Notes: generated by a model from the letters alone, not told the origin. A DNA stretch of 64,000 nucleotides from Toxorhynchites rutilus septentrionalis (GCF_029784135.1 NC_073745.1:279841803-279905802), one strand, 5' to 3'. Shown: positions 1-13,139, counted from the first letter of the stretch. Program-made: numbers and translations.

Positions 1-1472
1 GTATGCAGTACAAGCAAAACCACCAAGGCTGCCAAGAATGTTGTTTGGTAAACTGCTGGTCTAACGCCCTTAGAATCGCCCATATGGCAGGGTAACAAAC
101 GTGTGCAGGGAAATCGTTTTTGAAGGTCAGCTCCAACTCGGTTCAGAAGTTTTATGCCGTGCCGGTTCAAAGCTCCGCGGTGGTGTTGGTGGTGTCGGTC
201 TTCCGGCAAGAGTATCCAAAACACACCCGGGCTGCTCGGGTTGTGTTGGTATTGTCCAGCATTTTCGAACTGTGGTGGTAAACAAAAAGGTACTCGTATG
301 GTATGGGGCCGTGCAGCACACGGGAGGGAATTGGCTGTGACCGGGGGCGGCTCATTGCAAAACTAAACTCTTCCGGTCTGCTCTCCGACCCGACGATAGA
401 ATCGACCGCGCGGCGAAGGGAAATCAAGTTTTATGCAACCAGTTCTGTGTGTGTGTGTGTACCGGCTCGATGATGAAAGAGATTCTTTTGTCCACATGGT
501 ATGTGCTCGGTGCTGTTCTGTGCACCGAAGCGGAAGTACTCGACGATTTGAATGAATGGTATGTTGGTTTTTTTCTCCTCCCTTCATTCACCAAGCGGAC
601 ATCATCTTTCCCAACATTTTTTCAGGTGTCGTGCACCCGCTCCGGGTATCATAAACACCGGCGATGTCGCCTATTGATAAGGTACATAATGTGTAATTTA
701 TGCAGTGTTCCTACGGTGTGGTTGCATAGAATTTGATTTATTTCCCATTTTGACAGCAGTGAAATGCACCGGAACACACACACATATGTGCACGCGCGTC
801 CGAATACATGGCGCTTCATTTCGAATTCCAGCGCTGCAACACTCCAATATGGATTTCCGCTCGTAATCATCATTCTAGGATGCACTTTTGGTGCCGTATA
901 CATTTTTATGGTGCACAACGCGCCCTTTTGCGTTTCGTATTTCTACTTCAAACTGACGTTTCCGCCATATTGACGCAAAGCGAACACCCAGAGCGCAATG
1001 ACCTCCGCTTTCTACGCGGCTGCTGAGGAGGCGTGAAATCGTCAAATTGATTCGAATTATGTAATCACAATAAGTTTGGTAGCAGACGCTACAACCGGCG
1101 AAATTCATCTGAAATGACAATTTATACCATCATCATAGATGTGTAGGGGAACAGGGGGTAAAATGCTCCCCTTAAGCAAACCAGGTATGTATGTTTGTAA
1201 TGTTTTTTCACATGCACAATGTAGCCACACCTGTTTTCTTTGTAATTATGTGTACTGGAAAAAAATACGAATAGTGAAAACAGGATAAGATGATCTGTGT
1301 GGTGTCCAAAATGCACCACAACAACGGGTCGAAATGTCAAACGACTTCGAAGCATATTTTTTGGTTAAATCTTGATTCTTTGTGTATAAACAGCTTCGGA
1401 TAAGTTTCCCACCAGCTTGGAACGTCAGATGCTCTCGTATTTCCGAGGATTTTCTTGTTGTTGAGCCAGAGA
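1..1472. other. Unique non-coding DNA, no supported gene
   Basis: This stretch is fairly GC-rich up to about 1100 and then AT-rich. It has a short GT run near 445-460. No ORF shows a recognisable domain or a convincing splice structure on either strand. If E74 continues downstream on the minus strand, this lies inside the intron that precedes the ETS-domain exon. It may hold regulatory sequence, but nothing specific can be read from it. Confidence 0.5.
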
Positions 1473-1624
1473 CTCCGAGATAGTGATGTCCGCCAATCGT
1501 TCGATTAATTGATCAATCGAATACTTTTAACAAAAATCGATTATAAAGCGAACGAAAACTGTGCAAGCAACAATCGAAGCGAACGAATAGTTTACGTCGA
1601 TTAATCGATCCAAATTCTGAGAGA

Positions 1625-2731
1625 AAAATGGGTAGAAACCAAATGGAAAACTATCACTCAGTGTAGTGGCTGATTCTACCCAGTAAATTGTGTTTTCAGT
1701 TCAGAATTTTCTTTTTGATAGTGGCGAAAGATCGAATGTAAGTGATTTTTTTTCTGAATTTGCTGGGCAGTAATTAAGAAACTGTAGTTTTTTTTTACTT
1801 TTTTTTAACCATTTGATTTATTCTCTCCTCTTCGATACAACATGTTAGCTCGGAAAAGAAAAAAAAGAGTAGTAATCGTTGCTTTATTCGGAATCCTTTG
1901 TGCTCGCGCTGATCTCTTGGATAAAATATTTCGTTGAATTTTTTAGCTGTATTTTTTATGGGTGTTTGATGGCACGATAATTCGGTTCTGGATAATCTTG
2001 TCATAATTAAGGCCTCTTTGAGAAGATTATCCTCAAATAATCAAAATTATATCTCCAAAGATGTGAGTCTGAAAACAGCTAATCCCATCGAGTTTACTAT
2101 TCCAGATGATCTCCTATGATGAAAAGAAATTTAACCTGGATAAAATTTGTTCATACTGAAAGAACGTACGGAACGAGTAACGTAGTTTTTCAACTCGTTA
2201 CATAGGAGGCGGAAGTTTGAAGACATGGGGGAAATTTTCTCAAAGAGGCCTGATTCAAATAGTCCGTCAATCAACACGAATGAACTGTCCGGAGTATGGC
2301 GAAGTACTTCAAGATCATTTACTGCTTTTTTTCCATTAAAATAATCGTGATTATTTAGTAATCCGATAGGGTATCGCATGAGTTCATAAAAGACGAACGG
2401 CTTTTGGACTTCAGAATCTGGACTGTCCAGCTTGTTTACCAAATCAAAACCAAATCGAGAACTTACGGAAAGTGATCGTACGAATAGTATATGTAGTTTA
2501 CAAGCAGTATGAATGCTTTAAAGAGCTCAATTGAGCAATATTTTATGCATGCAAGGGGATATAAAAAAACTCCAACATGCCACAGCTTGGACGAAACCAC
2601 GTCAAATAGGTTATTTAAACTAATTGAGAACTAAAAGTGACCCATGAATTAGAAACTGGTTGTTATTCATGCAAAAATGATTTTAATTTTGTAAAGGAGT
2701 GATAGTTTTCCATTTGGTTTCTACCCATTTT
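1625..2731. mobile_element. 1.1 kb element with perfect 35-bp terminal inverted repeats
   Basis: Bases 1625-1659 and 2697-2731 are exact reverse complements over 35 bp; the repeat begins AAAATGGGTAGAAACC. Similarity extends imperfectly a few bases outward. The element lies inside the older hAT copy, so it inserted later. Perfect 35-bp identity next to decayed neighbours suggests a fairly recent insertion. The superfamily is not recognised and the target duplication is unclear. The only internal frame of note is the 103-codon one at 2442-2131. Confidence 0.7.
2131..2442 (-). pseudogene. 103-codon frame inside the 35-bp-TIR element, unrecognised
   Basis: A minus-strand frame with ordinary, non-repetitive amino-acid composition (it includes KPFVFYELMRYPIGLLN and a Cys/Asn-rich end) lies in the middle of the inverted-repeat element. 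I do not recognise a domain and see no DDE-type motif. Its place inside a transposon suggests a remnant of a transposase or accessory gene, but a chance ORF in AT-rich DNA cannot be excluded. Confidence 0.3.
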
Positions 2732-3961
2732 ACTCTACTCATATTGTAACGGAACAATATTCTAGAATGTCGGCTTACGCAATTTTAGTTGCATAGAAAA
2801 CGGAATGGATCATTCTGACAGCCTTGGTGTCGGAAAATCATCCATTTTTTATTTTATAATAGATAATAGAAAATGCATAATGCAGCTGTAATGTCAAGCT
2901 GAAATTTCGAAATTGTGTTAAATGGCCGGCTATTTGGCATGGTATTACTATATAATTCACTGATTATAATACTTCGACGATTTCTTCATCCTGGTGGAAT
3001 GAATGATCTTCTTATATCAATAGCAACAGCTGGATCGCTCCAAGTTTATGTCTTGTTTAATATCGAATGTATAGAATAAGACGAAATGATACTTTCATTA
3101 TAAAAACCAGAATTTTTCTCTTCAAATTTGGTCCAACTATTCAACCAACTGGTCCAAAAAGTTTTTTTTTCCAATTCATTTATTTGTAAGACTCAATCGC
3201 ATAAGCTTTGCCGCTAATTCAAGGTTTGTTTATACAAAGTTTCAACTCATTGCTATGTTTAGTAGGATTCGACCGAATACTCGCGGTTTACTCGAGGTTA
3301 CAAGGGCAACAAAGGTCCAAAAAGTTACGATAACAATCTCATTTTACATGCGAATTCGTAAGTAAAGTTGCAAAAGAATACCGATGTGATTCACGATTCA
3401 ATTATGGATGAATTCACCTGCAGGGAAATTACAAAGCTGCAGAAATCAGACTGTGTAAAGCGTTTTTGCACATTCGTGCGGAACTGTACAGTCGTAAAAA
3501 TAATCTATATACAGAATAAAATTGTATACATAACAAAAGCGTTTCTGTTTTCTATATTTAAATCGATAAAAATACCTTTTTTTATCAATGAAAAAATCTG
3601 CACTGAAGAAAAAAAAATACATAACCATTTTTGTATAAATTTTGTGATATTCATGATTTTTTTCAAAGATTGCAAAGAATCGTTCTATTCTATCACATAG
3701 ACAATTTGTTTAATATGGGTAAATTAACTTCAATTCATATTTTCAATTCCAGTATTAATAAACATTGTTTCGGGTAGAGTTTGTTGCATAGCTTGTTTTT
3801 ATTTTTACAGCTGATACGCGTTGGTGAACCAAACAGCAATTCTATTAGTTACTAGTGGAGATAATTACAAATGCAATTAATTATAACGGCAAAAAAATTC
3901 TAGCGAATTCGTAAAATTAGTAAACTAATCATTTCTCTCAGTGTGGCGATTAATAGATTAA

Positions 3962-4335
3962 GGCAGTATTCTAGTCTAGAAATTTGAAAAAAAACAAAAT
4001 ATTTTTCCTTAATATTTCTGTAGTTTAGGCATTCAAGAATATACCTATTATTTACCGAGTAAGGGTCATTTTAGTGATGCGTTATCTAATCTGGTACGGC
4101 CAAAACAATGAACTTCAAACGCGTTTTTCTCGAAACTACCCCTTTGAACCCCCTCACTTCATCAGCTTGTAACTATTCTAGTTATGAATATTTTTTCTCT
4201 GTTAAATTTTTGTTTTATTGCTAAAAGATGGATGAACAAATAATGATATAATGAATCGTAGAAATCCTCTTGCTTTTATTCTTACGCAGCCTGAAAAAAA
4301 GTCCGAAATTCGTGTCTCTACACTAGAATACCACC
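3962..4335. mobile_element. 374-bp MITE with TTAA target duplication
   Basis: The ends read GGCAGTATTCTAGTCTAG at 3962 and, reverse-complemented from 4335, GGTGGTATTCTAGTGTAG. TTAA flanks both ends (3958-3961 and 4336-4339). Removing it rejoins hAT-family sequence that is contiguous in the copy at 46171, so it is a clean nested insertion. A TTAA target fits a piggyBac-type or Wuneng-like mosquito MITE; that assignment is inferred from the target site only. It has no coding capacity. Confidence 0.75.
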
Positions 4336-4444
4336 TTAATCGATTGTTTTAATAACGAACGGCTGAAAAATGTTCACTTAGATGATGAACGATTTATTTC
4401 AAAAGTCGGGGATCACTACTCCGAGGAATTTTCATTCCAATATT

Positions 4445-4699
4445 TCTAGATCAACATGTCAAAAGGGTATATCTTCTTTGATCGATTCTCTTCATCTACA
4501 TTCTCTTTCATTAATAACTCAGCAGTAACAGGATTTCCTGATGTGTTCGACGACAAGGAGTATGAAAGGGGACCTCGTTTATCAAACTACATGGCAAAAC
4601 TGGAGCAAAATCTGTCTGAAAGGCCGTGGTTATCGAAAGAGAAAGACGGTGAAGAGAATCGGTCAAAGAAGATAGACCCTTTCGACATGTTGATCTAGA
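4445..4699. mobile_element. 255-bp palindromic MITE
   Basis: The first roughly 75 bp, starting TCTAGATCAACATGTC, is an imperfect reverse complement of the last roughly 75 bp, so the unit can fold into a long hairpin. An 80-codon ORF across it (4456-4698) is a by-product of the palindrome. The arms resemble those of the palindromic element at 20494-20773 (shared GATCGATTTCTCTTC-like and ATTAATAACTCA segments), so the two belong to one family. It lies 19 bp beyond the target duplication of the hAT copy. Confidence 0.7.
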
Positions 4700-7650
4700 T
4701 TTGTTGTTTACAAATTTATCAATACGTGCCGCTGTTCACAAAAATATCTCTACGGGTCGCTGTACATAGAAGTGCTAGCAGACTTTCGGACTTTATGAGT
4801 AATAGTTTTCATTGTGATTCTAATGTTTCGGTTATTGGATGGATTTCAGTAGTCCATTGTAATAATTTTGTTCGTTTCAGTTTTCCTTAATACGAGAACA
4901 GGTGCGAGAAAAGGGTTAAATGCACAAATGAATTGCAGACAATTTCTGTGATATTTGGAAACACTGACAGTGAACTAGCTTTTCGTACACTGAGAGAAAT
5001 AATTAGTAAATATAACGTATTTTTGATTAGATGCTAGCAATCTACAGTAATTTTCTACCGTACTAATAAACATATATGTCAAAAAGAACCATGATTCGTT
5101 AGCCCAATATCGGCTACATTTTCCCGCCGAAAATTCACGTATTAGAATTATATCCTTATTATACCTCCGTATTGCCTTATGCTAAGAATAAAAATGATTA
5201 ATACGTGCTTTCCATACCAGTCTTCAGATATGACAACATTCAAGTTTACTAATGTTATCGAGTAAAATATACTATTGCTATCTCTTGATGCAAGATGAGG
5301 TTCTCTGTGCTAACATTTATTCAGTAGTATTTACGTTAAGAAATGAAGATATAAGCATCGACAAATCCTGTCGATTATTTCATTTTCCATGATTTTTCAA
5401 GGAGGTGCGTTTTACCCCCCGTTCCTCAACAGTACGGCCTTAGCGCCGACAGCGAGTTGAGCGATGATGTTACCGAAATGACATTTTATTCTCGTCTTGC
5501 AGAAATGAAAAAGAAACACAAATCAACTTGCGCATGAGCGAGCTGTTTGTCTTCTCTTTTTTTTCATTTTTCGTGTTTGAGATCGCACCACATGTGTGTA
5601 ATCCAAGCATCCAAGCAATCCGCGTAGGCGGGCTTAATGTTTTCTCAAATTACTTCTCCGGTACTGAAGACAGCAAAATTTCACTCTCAACGCGGAAGTC
5701 GTTCCGCGCAAATATTCGAGTCAATTTTTCGCCGCCTACGTTCTTCCTGTGTGTGAATGTGCGATGATGACTGATGACTGTCGATTATGGCATGGCTGGA
5801 AGCCACACACACACCAGCTCTACCGGAAGTGTTTGCATATTCTTCCCCTTTTAGATTTGCTCCCAAAAAAGTGGCGGTGGTCCATTAATATGCACCATAT
5901 CAACGGGAAAGTGAGCAATAAACGACTTCAAATTTCCCTTTGTTTGCTAGGTGGCGATCGTTCCCCGTTTGTTTCCTGCCTGTGGTCGTCACCATTACAA
6001 TAATTTCACGATTTAATCAATAACAATATACCGATTTATCGCCTGTTTTCGATAGCCGTGCATTCGTCAAATCGACTGCCCCGAAACTTCCTTGTCCCAG
6101 AATCGAATGTCGCTTGTAGCTTTGTGCGTCGTCGTCTGTGGCATCCGGTGATGACAAGCTTGGAAACGTCAAAAATTAGTGCCACTTAACGTGTCTCGCA
6201 ATCGCAATCATCGGCACTGGCGCGATATGGCGTGGTTACCTTTTTGGCAAGAGCTTCAATAAGGCCCGCGCGAATTCGGTCTGGTCGATGTAAACTCGGC
6301 GTGGTTCTTTTTGTGTACATACTCGGGGAAATCGTTCACTTCCTCCTCACCATATTTACGTCAGCCCAGTATGCTAGTATATGCACAAAGTGTTTTTTTT
6401 TTATTTTGCCAGTGAGGTTAATCCGGGCTATAGTATTACGCGAAAACGCGATAGGTCAGCGGATAGCACTTAATTCGATTACGAATGGCTTCTCACGAGA
6501 GTGGTATGGTATGTGAATTCGCTTATGTTTCCCCACCGCCAGAAATGCAAAGATGCAATCTGTCACCTTGCTGGTTGACACTTGCCAATGTTGCAATAAA
6601 CATCGCATGAAATCACACCTTCAACGTGCCGTTAAATGAGAATAGGGCTTTACCTCCGCAATTGGGAATTATCATGTATTCCCCGTTACATAAAACAACG
6701 GTGCTGCTCCCATATCTCGCTTCGTTTGTTCATATTCTACACATTATAGCGATAGAGAACCCACCGCTCTCTCTCTCCAGCTCGCTTACTTGCTTGTCCG
6801 CCCACCCACTTGCATTCTTCCCCATCATTGCCCCTACACAGCGTGGAGCCCGGCGCGGGTTCGTCGGGCAGCTGCATCTATACCGTTTTCTTTGCCGTGA
6901 CCTTCAAAATATGCACCAAAGACGATGTGTCGATGACCATCCGTCGGTCGATCGGATGGTCGGTCGGACGGCGGCGGCGATTCGGCGTTCTGTTTTTGTT
7001 TTGATTGCATTTTTGCGCGATGTATTAGCGAGATTCAGGAAGAAACGACAGACAGCAAAACGGCGGAAAATAAAAACCAAACGAAACAAACATGAACAAA
7101 AAAATGGAAAGCAATTGTGTCAATAAAAACTCATTTACCGCTGCTCGCTAAATTTACAACGTCGTGTTGGTGTTATTTGGTGGGGCAGTGGCACTGCGAA
7201 ATAACTGCGCCAAAAGGAGGGTTTTGCGGGTAGGTTTAGATTATAGAAGACAAGTAAGTGAAAGACAGACTGGACTTTTTACAGTTCGATACAATTTTTA
7301 TCATAAATAGATATTTCAAAGTCTACAGTTTATATGTATGTTGGATTAGCACTTTTTCTCAAATTTGGCTACACGGGTCGACACAGAGTTAATTTTTCAA
7401 GTTCCGCTCGTAGGGTCAAATTAGCTCACCTTTGCATTTCCGGGATTAATCGCACAAAAGTACACGATCGGCCAATTTTCACGATTTTCATGTCAAGAAT
7501 TATAATTCTCTATTTGCTGGATGTTTGTCGAATATTCTTCATGTGATGTGTGTTTTTGAAGCGATGCAAAACTTTAAATTGGCAACACTTATTCACATGT
7601 TCGCATGTTCTGTCCCTTGCTCTGTGTATCGTTTGATTCGCCATTTCATC
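4700..7650. other. Non-coding stretch without recognised gene
   Basis: The part at 4700-5400 is AT-rich. A motif at 4987-5010 (CACTGAGAGAAATAATTAG) resembles the hAT subterminal region inverted at 3918-3944. The part at 5430-7250 is more GC-rich, has CT/GA-rich runs (for example near 6770) and lacks recognisable repeats. It is one of the TE-poor islands. The listed ORFs there, including a 166-codon one at 6626, look like chance ORFs: low-complexity, no motif, no splice support. Confidence 0.45.
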
Positions 7651-8095
7651 ATGAATAAGCTGACGTTTGAACAACTTCAGCAAATTGTGCAGGTGCACTT
7701 TTTTTGCCGAAACCATGGTTCAGTTCGAGAAACCGAGAATACCACGGATCGTTTGCGCATCGCTTTTTACTATACACGCACCATCAGAGACGTTGTACAA
7801 GTCTTGACGATGCTTGGTGCGCTTTATGGGCAGGTAAAATCATAGGTACGTTTTTCTTCAACAATTAAGCCTGCCATAATGTAACGGTAACTGGTAACCG
7901 CTTCCAGGCCAGTATCACCAACGTTTAGTATCCCATTTGAGTTCCCTCAATGTGAACTGCACAGATTTTTTGAACAAGACGATACAATATGCCACACCAC
8001 ACGTGTCACAATTGACTAACTGGAAGAAAGTTCGGCGAACGAATAATTTCGTGTAATGTACCCCAGAATCGGCCTCCGAAATCATGCAATTTAAC
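7651..8095 (+). pseudogene. Decayed mariner/IS630-type transposase fragment
   Basis: A start-like MNKLTFEQLQQIVQVHFF at 7651 matches the helix-turn-helix opening of a common insect IS630/Tc1-mariner transposase group. Around 7960-8090 a broken frame gives QDDTICHTTRVTID followed by LRNHAI. This resembles the catalytic stretch with an Asp-containing QDGA.CHTA motif and the later PPRSCDLTP motif of the same group. The two parts are joined by stops and frameshifts, so this is an internally deleted dead copy. It is short compared with the usual 330-350 residues. Confidence 0.6.
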
Positions 8096-8816
8096 AGAGC
8101 ATTGGAAGACAAACGAACGCGATACAACAGGAGGCATGATAAAGTGATTTTGCACTATGTCAACGCTCGAACACACACGAAGAAAGAAACAACACACAAA
8201 CACAAGGTAGATCAACTATACTCTAGGAAAGGGAAACCCGTCTTGTTCTTCAGACGTTGTTTCTTCAAACTATCAGAATTTAAAAAAAGAGGAACCAAAG
8301 CTATACTCCTAATAACAATATAGAAAATCAGTATTGATAGTATTCTGAATATTCTGATCAGCAAAACAATTATGACTCAGTTTTTAAGTAAGAGCCACAT
8401 GAATCCAGCTAGAAGGATAGCTACCAAAAAGCTAGAAGCGTTGGTTTTTTTTTTCTGATAATCATTCCTATCCCGGAATATGATCGGATCCAAAATTAGC
8501 ACAGTGTTGCACGATGTAATCCGATCGGGTTGTGCAAATGTGGCAACATTGTCACACAATTTGACATTGACGATATTGACCGTCTTGTTGCATTTCTGTA
8601 AAATGAAAATGGTAATGGGTTTTCGGGTGGAATAAGCACACATTTAAAATAAAACTTGTGAATGAAAATTAAGCAACACATTTTTCTCCAAGCGGTGGAA
8701 ATAACTTGTACTGAAATAGTGCATCATTATCATATTACAATGAGAGAAATATTAGGTAATTCGAAGAAAAAGTTGTTGGAAAGGATAGTCAGGGTAACGT
8801 GTTCTAAGTATCGTAA
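8096..8816. other. AT-rich non-coding DNA
   Basis: No gene is recognised. Bases 8510-8580 contain a segment about gcaaatgtggcaacattgtc that recalls caaggttgccacatttgc at 19150, probably a minor dispersed repeat. Confidence 0.35.
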
Positions 8817-9686
8817 ACCGGGGGCAAATTGATCACTATTTTCAGAAAAATGTAAATATTTCCGAAAGTTTTTTTAGATGTACACCCAATTATTTTTAAA
8901 ATCAGTACTGGTGCTAAAACCACAAAACGTTATGGATAGTTTTGTTCAAAACAATCTTAAAGCGTTGATTTGGAATTTTTTTAGCGTAGAATTTCAAAAT
9001 GTAGCTTCGGGATGAAATTGATCAATCTCTGTTTTTCAGGATTTTCTAGTGTCATGTGCACAAAAATGTATAGGAAATCAATAATTTCTTCACCTGCGGT
9101 CATTTAAATGATAATTCAAGGATTTGAGGATACAAAAACCTGATTGAATTCACCTAAAGGTGTGATCATGCCTTTTTTTTCGTAACTCGATTAAAACACT
9201 GATCTGCAGGTCATCCGGAGACCATTCGGGTTATCCTAATGTGGCCAAAAACCTTTTAAAATGGTCACCAATGAGCTAGTTTTGACAAACCAAGACGTTC
9301 GATATGTCACATGATGGGATTCGGTTCTGGTCATTCGTGGTGCTTTTTTGTAAAATAGTTTTTTCTCCTTGTTTGAATAGTAATTACAAGTGTTTGATTA
9401 CTTATTCAACTCATCAAGTATCGGCTAGAAGTGAATTATTATATCTAGCGTCTATGAATATTGTTTTGATGTGTCGAAAATATGTTTCTTTACAATAGTT
9501 AAAAATGGAAACGAAAATGCTATTCAGAAAAATATTATTTTTTTGCAATTTAATAAGTGATTCGTTGAGAGCCATTGACAAAAATTACCTTCATGTGATT
9601 ATTGAACATGTCAGATTAAAAAAGTTTAAAATTAAATTGCATAATACGTTTTATCAATTTCACTCCGGTAATCAATTTGCCCCTGG
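8817..9686. mobile_element. 870-bp non-coding DNA element with short TIRs
   Basis: Bases from 8818 read CCGGGGGCAAATTGATCAC. The reverse complement of the right end at 9686 reads CCAGGGGCAAATTGATTAC, giving a TIR of about 19 bp with two or three mismatches. The interior is AT-rich and has no recognisable transposase. The target duplication is not clear. It is interpreted as a non-autonomous DNA transposon. Confidence 0.55.
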
Positions 9687-10299
9687 ATGACAGTACTCAA
9701 ATAACGACAGATCATAATTTTCATTCAAATTCAAATAATTTAAGACTACTTTCGGGCTTGTTGAACTGAGTATAAAGCTTCACGAATACAAATGGTTTAT
9801 TTTTATCGAACAGATTACAGGATGTAAAAGTCAATCTGATCGAGTTCCGGAATATAGATCTAGAATATGGAACTGGAGTCCGGAGTTTTTTTTCTGTTGT
9901 GATTAATGCTTCAGCCCTGTGTTAGAAGGAAATAATTGATTGAGTGAAGATTTAGGCATAAAACAATATCCATGAATGTACGATATTTAAGTCTAAATCA
10001 TATTTACCAATCACTGTTTTTTTTAAAGTTTAAAAAACAGAATGCATGACGTAAGACATTTGTCTTATGAAGTGTCACTAATGCAAAACAACGCAGTTAA
10101 AGTATTTTTACTAAAGTGTATTTGCTCACTAGTGAATACAGGTATAACAAAGTATGATTCGAATATTTTTTAGAATGGTTTGTTATAAGCGCTGTCGATC
10201 CTCATTGCGTTTCGTTCATTGTACAACATTTAGAAAAACTATTTTGGTTTATTTGTTTCGCGCTGCAGAATATTCATCTTTTTCAAATCTAATCTTGAA
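9687..10299. other. AT-rich non-coding DNA
   Basis: No coding sequence, RNA gene or clear repeat structure is seen here. Confidence 0.4.
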
Positions 10300-10830
10300 A
10301 AATGCATAAGAATGAAATTATAAGAAGGTTGAACATGAAAAAATCCGGTCAGTCTAGAATCGCCACCATTGAGATATTTTTTGAAGATTTTAAGAAGTGG
10401 ATTCTTCAATCGGAATTCGAAGCTGGAAAGCTGTGACTCTGTGCGGTCGACTCGAGATTAGAAGGGTGACAAATTTTCACTAGGAAAAGAATGGAGCGTT
10501 TCAGAATCCTACGCCCCAAAAGCGGAGTAGACTACTGCCTTTTCTGGAGCAGCATGAGGTGAATTTTTTGTTCTGGGCGGACTCGGAAAGCTGCCACTAC
10601 TCAAAGTTTGACAAACAGTAATACAGCGAAAAAGACGTTACGATGGTTCCCAAGGAGATGAATCCTAACTAAAGCCAACAAAACAAACAAATACAAGTCG
10701 CTTGTGAAGCACATAATTAAGAAAAAAGGTGGAACTGCAGCCAAACAAGTGGGTACAGGCCTCGTGCAAAAGATGATGGACCGTGTAGTCCAAAGTTCTA
10801 GCAATGGCCTATGGTAAGAAGTAAGATTGG
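10300..10830 (+). pseudogene. ITmD37E-like transposase relic
   Basis: Broken plus-strand frames give KSGQSRIATIEIFFEDF near the start. Further on come FWADSESCHYSK and VTMVPKEMNPN, then KKKGGTAAKQVGTGLVQ near 10720. These resemble, in order, the amino-terminal part, the Asp-containing catalytic segment (FWPDLASCHY type) and the carboxy-terminal tail of ITmD37E transposases. The segment that should hold the final Glu (NCPELRPIEKYWA type) is deleted between MNPN and KKKGG. ITmD37E elements are known from mosquitoes, which supports the host assignment. The copy is dead. Confidence 0.65.
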
Positions 10831-13139
10831 TCTGTTACATCGAACTATGGAAAATAAAACACCATCAAACCCCATCAAGATTATCATTATATTGCGCGAG
10901 CAATTGTATTTTAATCGCTGAAACGTCGTCGCGTTCCCAACCGGGAATGACAATAAGATTAATCCTCTGCTATGGCCGACGAGAGATGACAGAAGTTTTA
11001 TTTTCGGGACTGCATCTCACCCGACCGCGCGCGTTGTTTTTGTTTTTTGTTTTGTTTTTGCTGTCTGTTTTTATGCCGTGCATTTTGACGGGCAACAAAT
11101 AAACTCGGGAGTGAAGAAAGACGACGGCTCATTTAGCTCTCTCTCCCGTTCCTGACAGTCACATTTCCGCTTGCGAAACTTGTCGTTATACATTTTTCCT
11201 GCCTGACTGGCTGCCTGTCGGTGGCAGGCGGGCAACAAAATAGCCATGTTTACACAGGGTTCCGCGGGCGTGGCAAAGGAATGGCAGAATCCGGGATAAT
11301 GCACTCAATATTGCACCAGCTGACCAACACGCTGATGGGGGCTGTGTGTGGGGGAGGGAAGCCAGAGGGACAAGGGAAGCATATTTGACGATGACATGCT
11401 AATAATAATCAGCGAGTGTTGTCATCGCGGAACGCATCACGGTGGGATGAGAGAAAGAGGGTGCGAGGGATGGGGAGAGAGAGCGAGTGCAGATTTAGAA
11501 GTGTGCTGTAAACAAGGGGGCAATGGATTGTTAATTGCTGGACGCGTTTTCACGCGGCCCGTTCAAGGCCAAGCGTGGACGGAGATTATGAAATTTGATG
11601 CACACCGTGAATGAAGCCGCGGGTGTGGAAGAGCGAGGAAGAGAGAGGTGATGATAAGCACCGATTGTGTGCTGCCTGCGAATACACAAATCTTCTGCAG
11701 CGGCCTTATCAACCGAATGTTTTGATTGATTTCCTGGCCGGGTTTTTCGGTAAACATATGTAAAGCCAGACGGCGTTGCATTTTGCGATGTTACGTAGTA
11801 AGGCAAAATGAGAGAAAAATCTGGTTTAAAGTTAGACATTCGAATAAAGATTCTTTTGTCAAATGAAACGGCACACTGTCCAAACTTGATATTGGCAGTG
11901 AGACGGACAAATGATTTCTACCAATAAACAGAGAGTCGTCACGCGTAACTTATAATTTCAAAATACAATTGGACTACTAAAGCTAAAGTTTTAGAATGAG
12001 CGGTTTTTTACGCACGAAATTCGTTCTCGTAAAATGTTTTCGCTAAAGGCACTCACATTGAATTACGACATCATGCGAGTCTGTCAAATTATCGTCCTCC
12101 CGTGACATCTTATTAATTGTTATTGTTTTTACAAATCAGTTTTCATCAGAAAAATCAAAGGGAGAAATAATCGACGATAAGCTTTAATCCAAGTATTTCT
12201 AAAAACACGAAGAAGGCGATGTAGAAATGCCGCTAGAGTACCCAAAGTTTGGAGGATTAGGCCCATTTTTATTTGAAAGACGAGATCAAGAAGCTTGGCT
12301 AAATCTCGTTCCAACTTTTTTTCCAACCATTTTTTTATTTTTTCAAATTAAAAGAATGGTCCTAAAATTACAGAAAAATGTATTTTTTGACATTTTCATA
12401 CAAAATAGAAGTAAATTAAATCAACTTTGACGAAAAAACATGCAATTTCACAAAACAAAGAGGAACAAAAAACGATTTTTTCAAGAAAAAGTGAACAAAT
12501 TTCATCTCGATTTATTTCCAACTAAAAAAAGTAAAACGAATCAAAAACATTTACAAAAGTCGCAAGCGTAATAATCAGTCTCGCAATCGGTGCAGGCGGA
12601 ATGGGCCCATGGAATCATCAACACTATGTTTACATTGGGGTGCCAAATTACCCGCATACCGAATTTTCACTTTGGAATGAAATCTATGAAATTTGTGATT
12701 AAAATCTCGATACACTAACTCGAATTTGTTGAAGATCATCAATTTCTTGATCCAAATCAGCTTTAATATTTAAAATCACCACCGTGCTTTACCGTATTCG
12801 ATTTTTAATGATTTTTCAAAAGACGCACATGAAAAATTTTCGAGATTTCAAAAACAACAAAACTTGATTTTTTTTAAAAACACAGATATTTTGGGTTTTT
12901 GGCATCTGACGTTCGTTACTACATTACTAGAACACTTTTTTTTATTCACCACCAGAGTGCACTCATTACCGCCGGGGAATTGGATGGGTACCAAATTACC
13001 CACGGAGTACCTTGTAATGTAGATGTTTTGAATTCAATAGAAATATGCAAAACCGAACAACATTAACAATGAGAACAAATTGTACGAGATTGGTGAAACA
13101 AATTCGTGTGATTATCAATTGACACAATTGGCAGATATT
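10831..13139. other. TE-poor island followed by AT-rich DNA, no supported gene
   Basis: Bases 10870-11850 are GC-rich, with GA-rich stretches near 11450-11480 and 11625-11650, and lack recognised repeats. Several ORFs overlap on both strands but none has a motif. Bases 11850-13139 are AT-rich. If E74 extends below this window, all of this lies in the intron following exon B. GAGA-like runs could be factor sites, but that is speculative. Confidence 0.4.

Larger units (their letters stand above)
1481..4418 (-). mobile_element. hAT-like DNA transposon relic, copy 1, with nested insertions
   Basis: The element starts TAGTGATGTCCG at 1481 and ends with a decayed inverse (GGATCACTA) at 4410-4418. 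It is flanked by an 8-bp duplication, CTCCGAGA at 1473-1480 and CTCCGAGG at 4419-4426, the length typical of hAT elements. Its last 80 bp matches, as reverse complement, the left end of the second copy at 46171. Its first 80 bp resembles that copy's right end, so it is the same family in reverse orientation. Subterminal DNA is rich in ATCGATTAATCGAT-type motifs, as hAT subterminal repeats often are. Two further elements are inserted in it, at about 1625-2731 and 3962-4335. No hAT transposase frame survives, so it is non-autonomous or dead. Confidence 0.75.

Noticed and set aside
3918..5010. A separate 1.1 kb element with CACTGAGAGAAAT inverted ends
   Set aside because: The left motif is explained as internal subterminal sequence of the hAT copy ending at 4418, so the pair does not bound one element; the right motif is probably a stray fragment.
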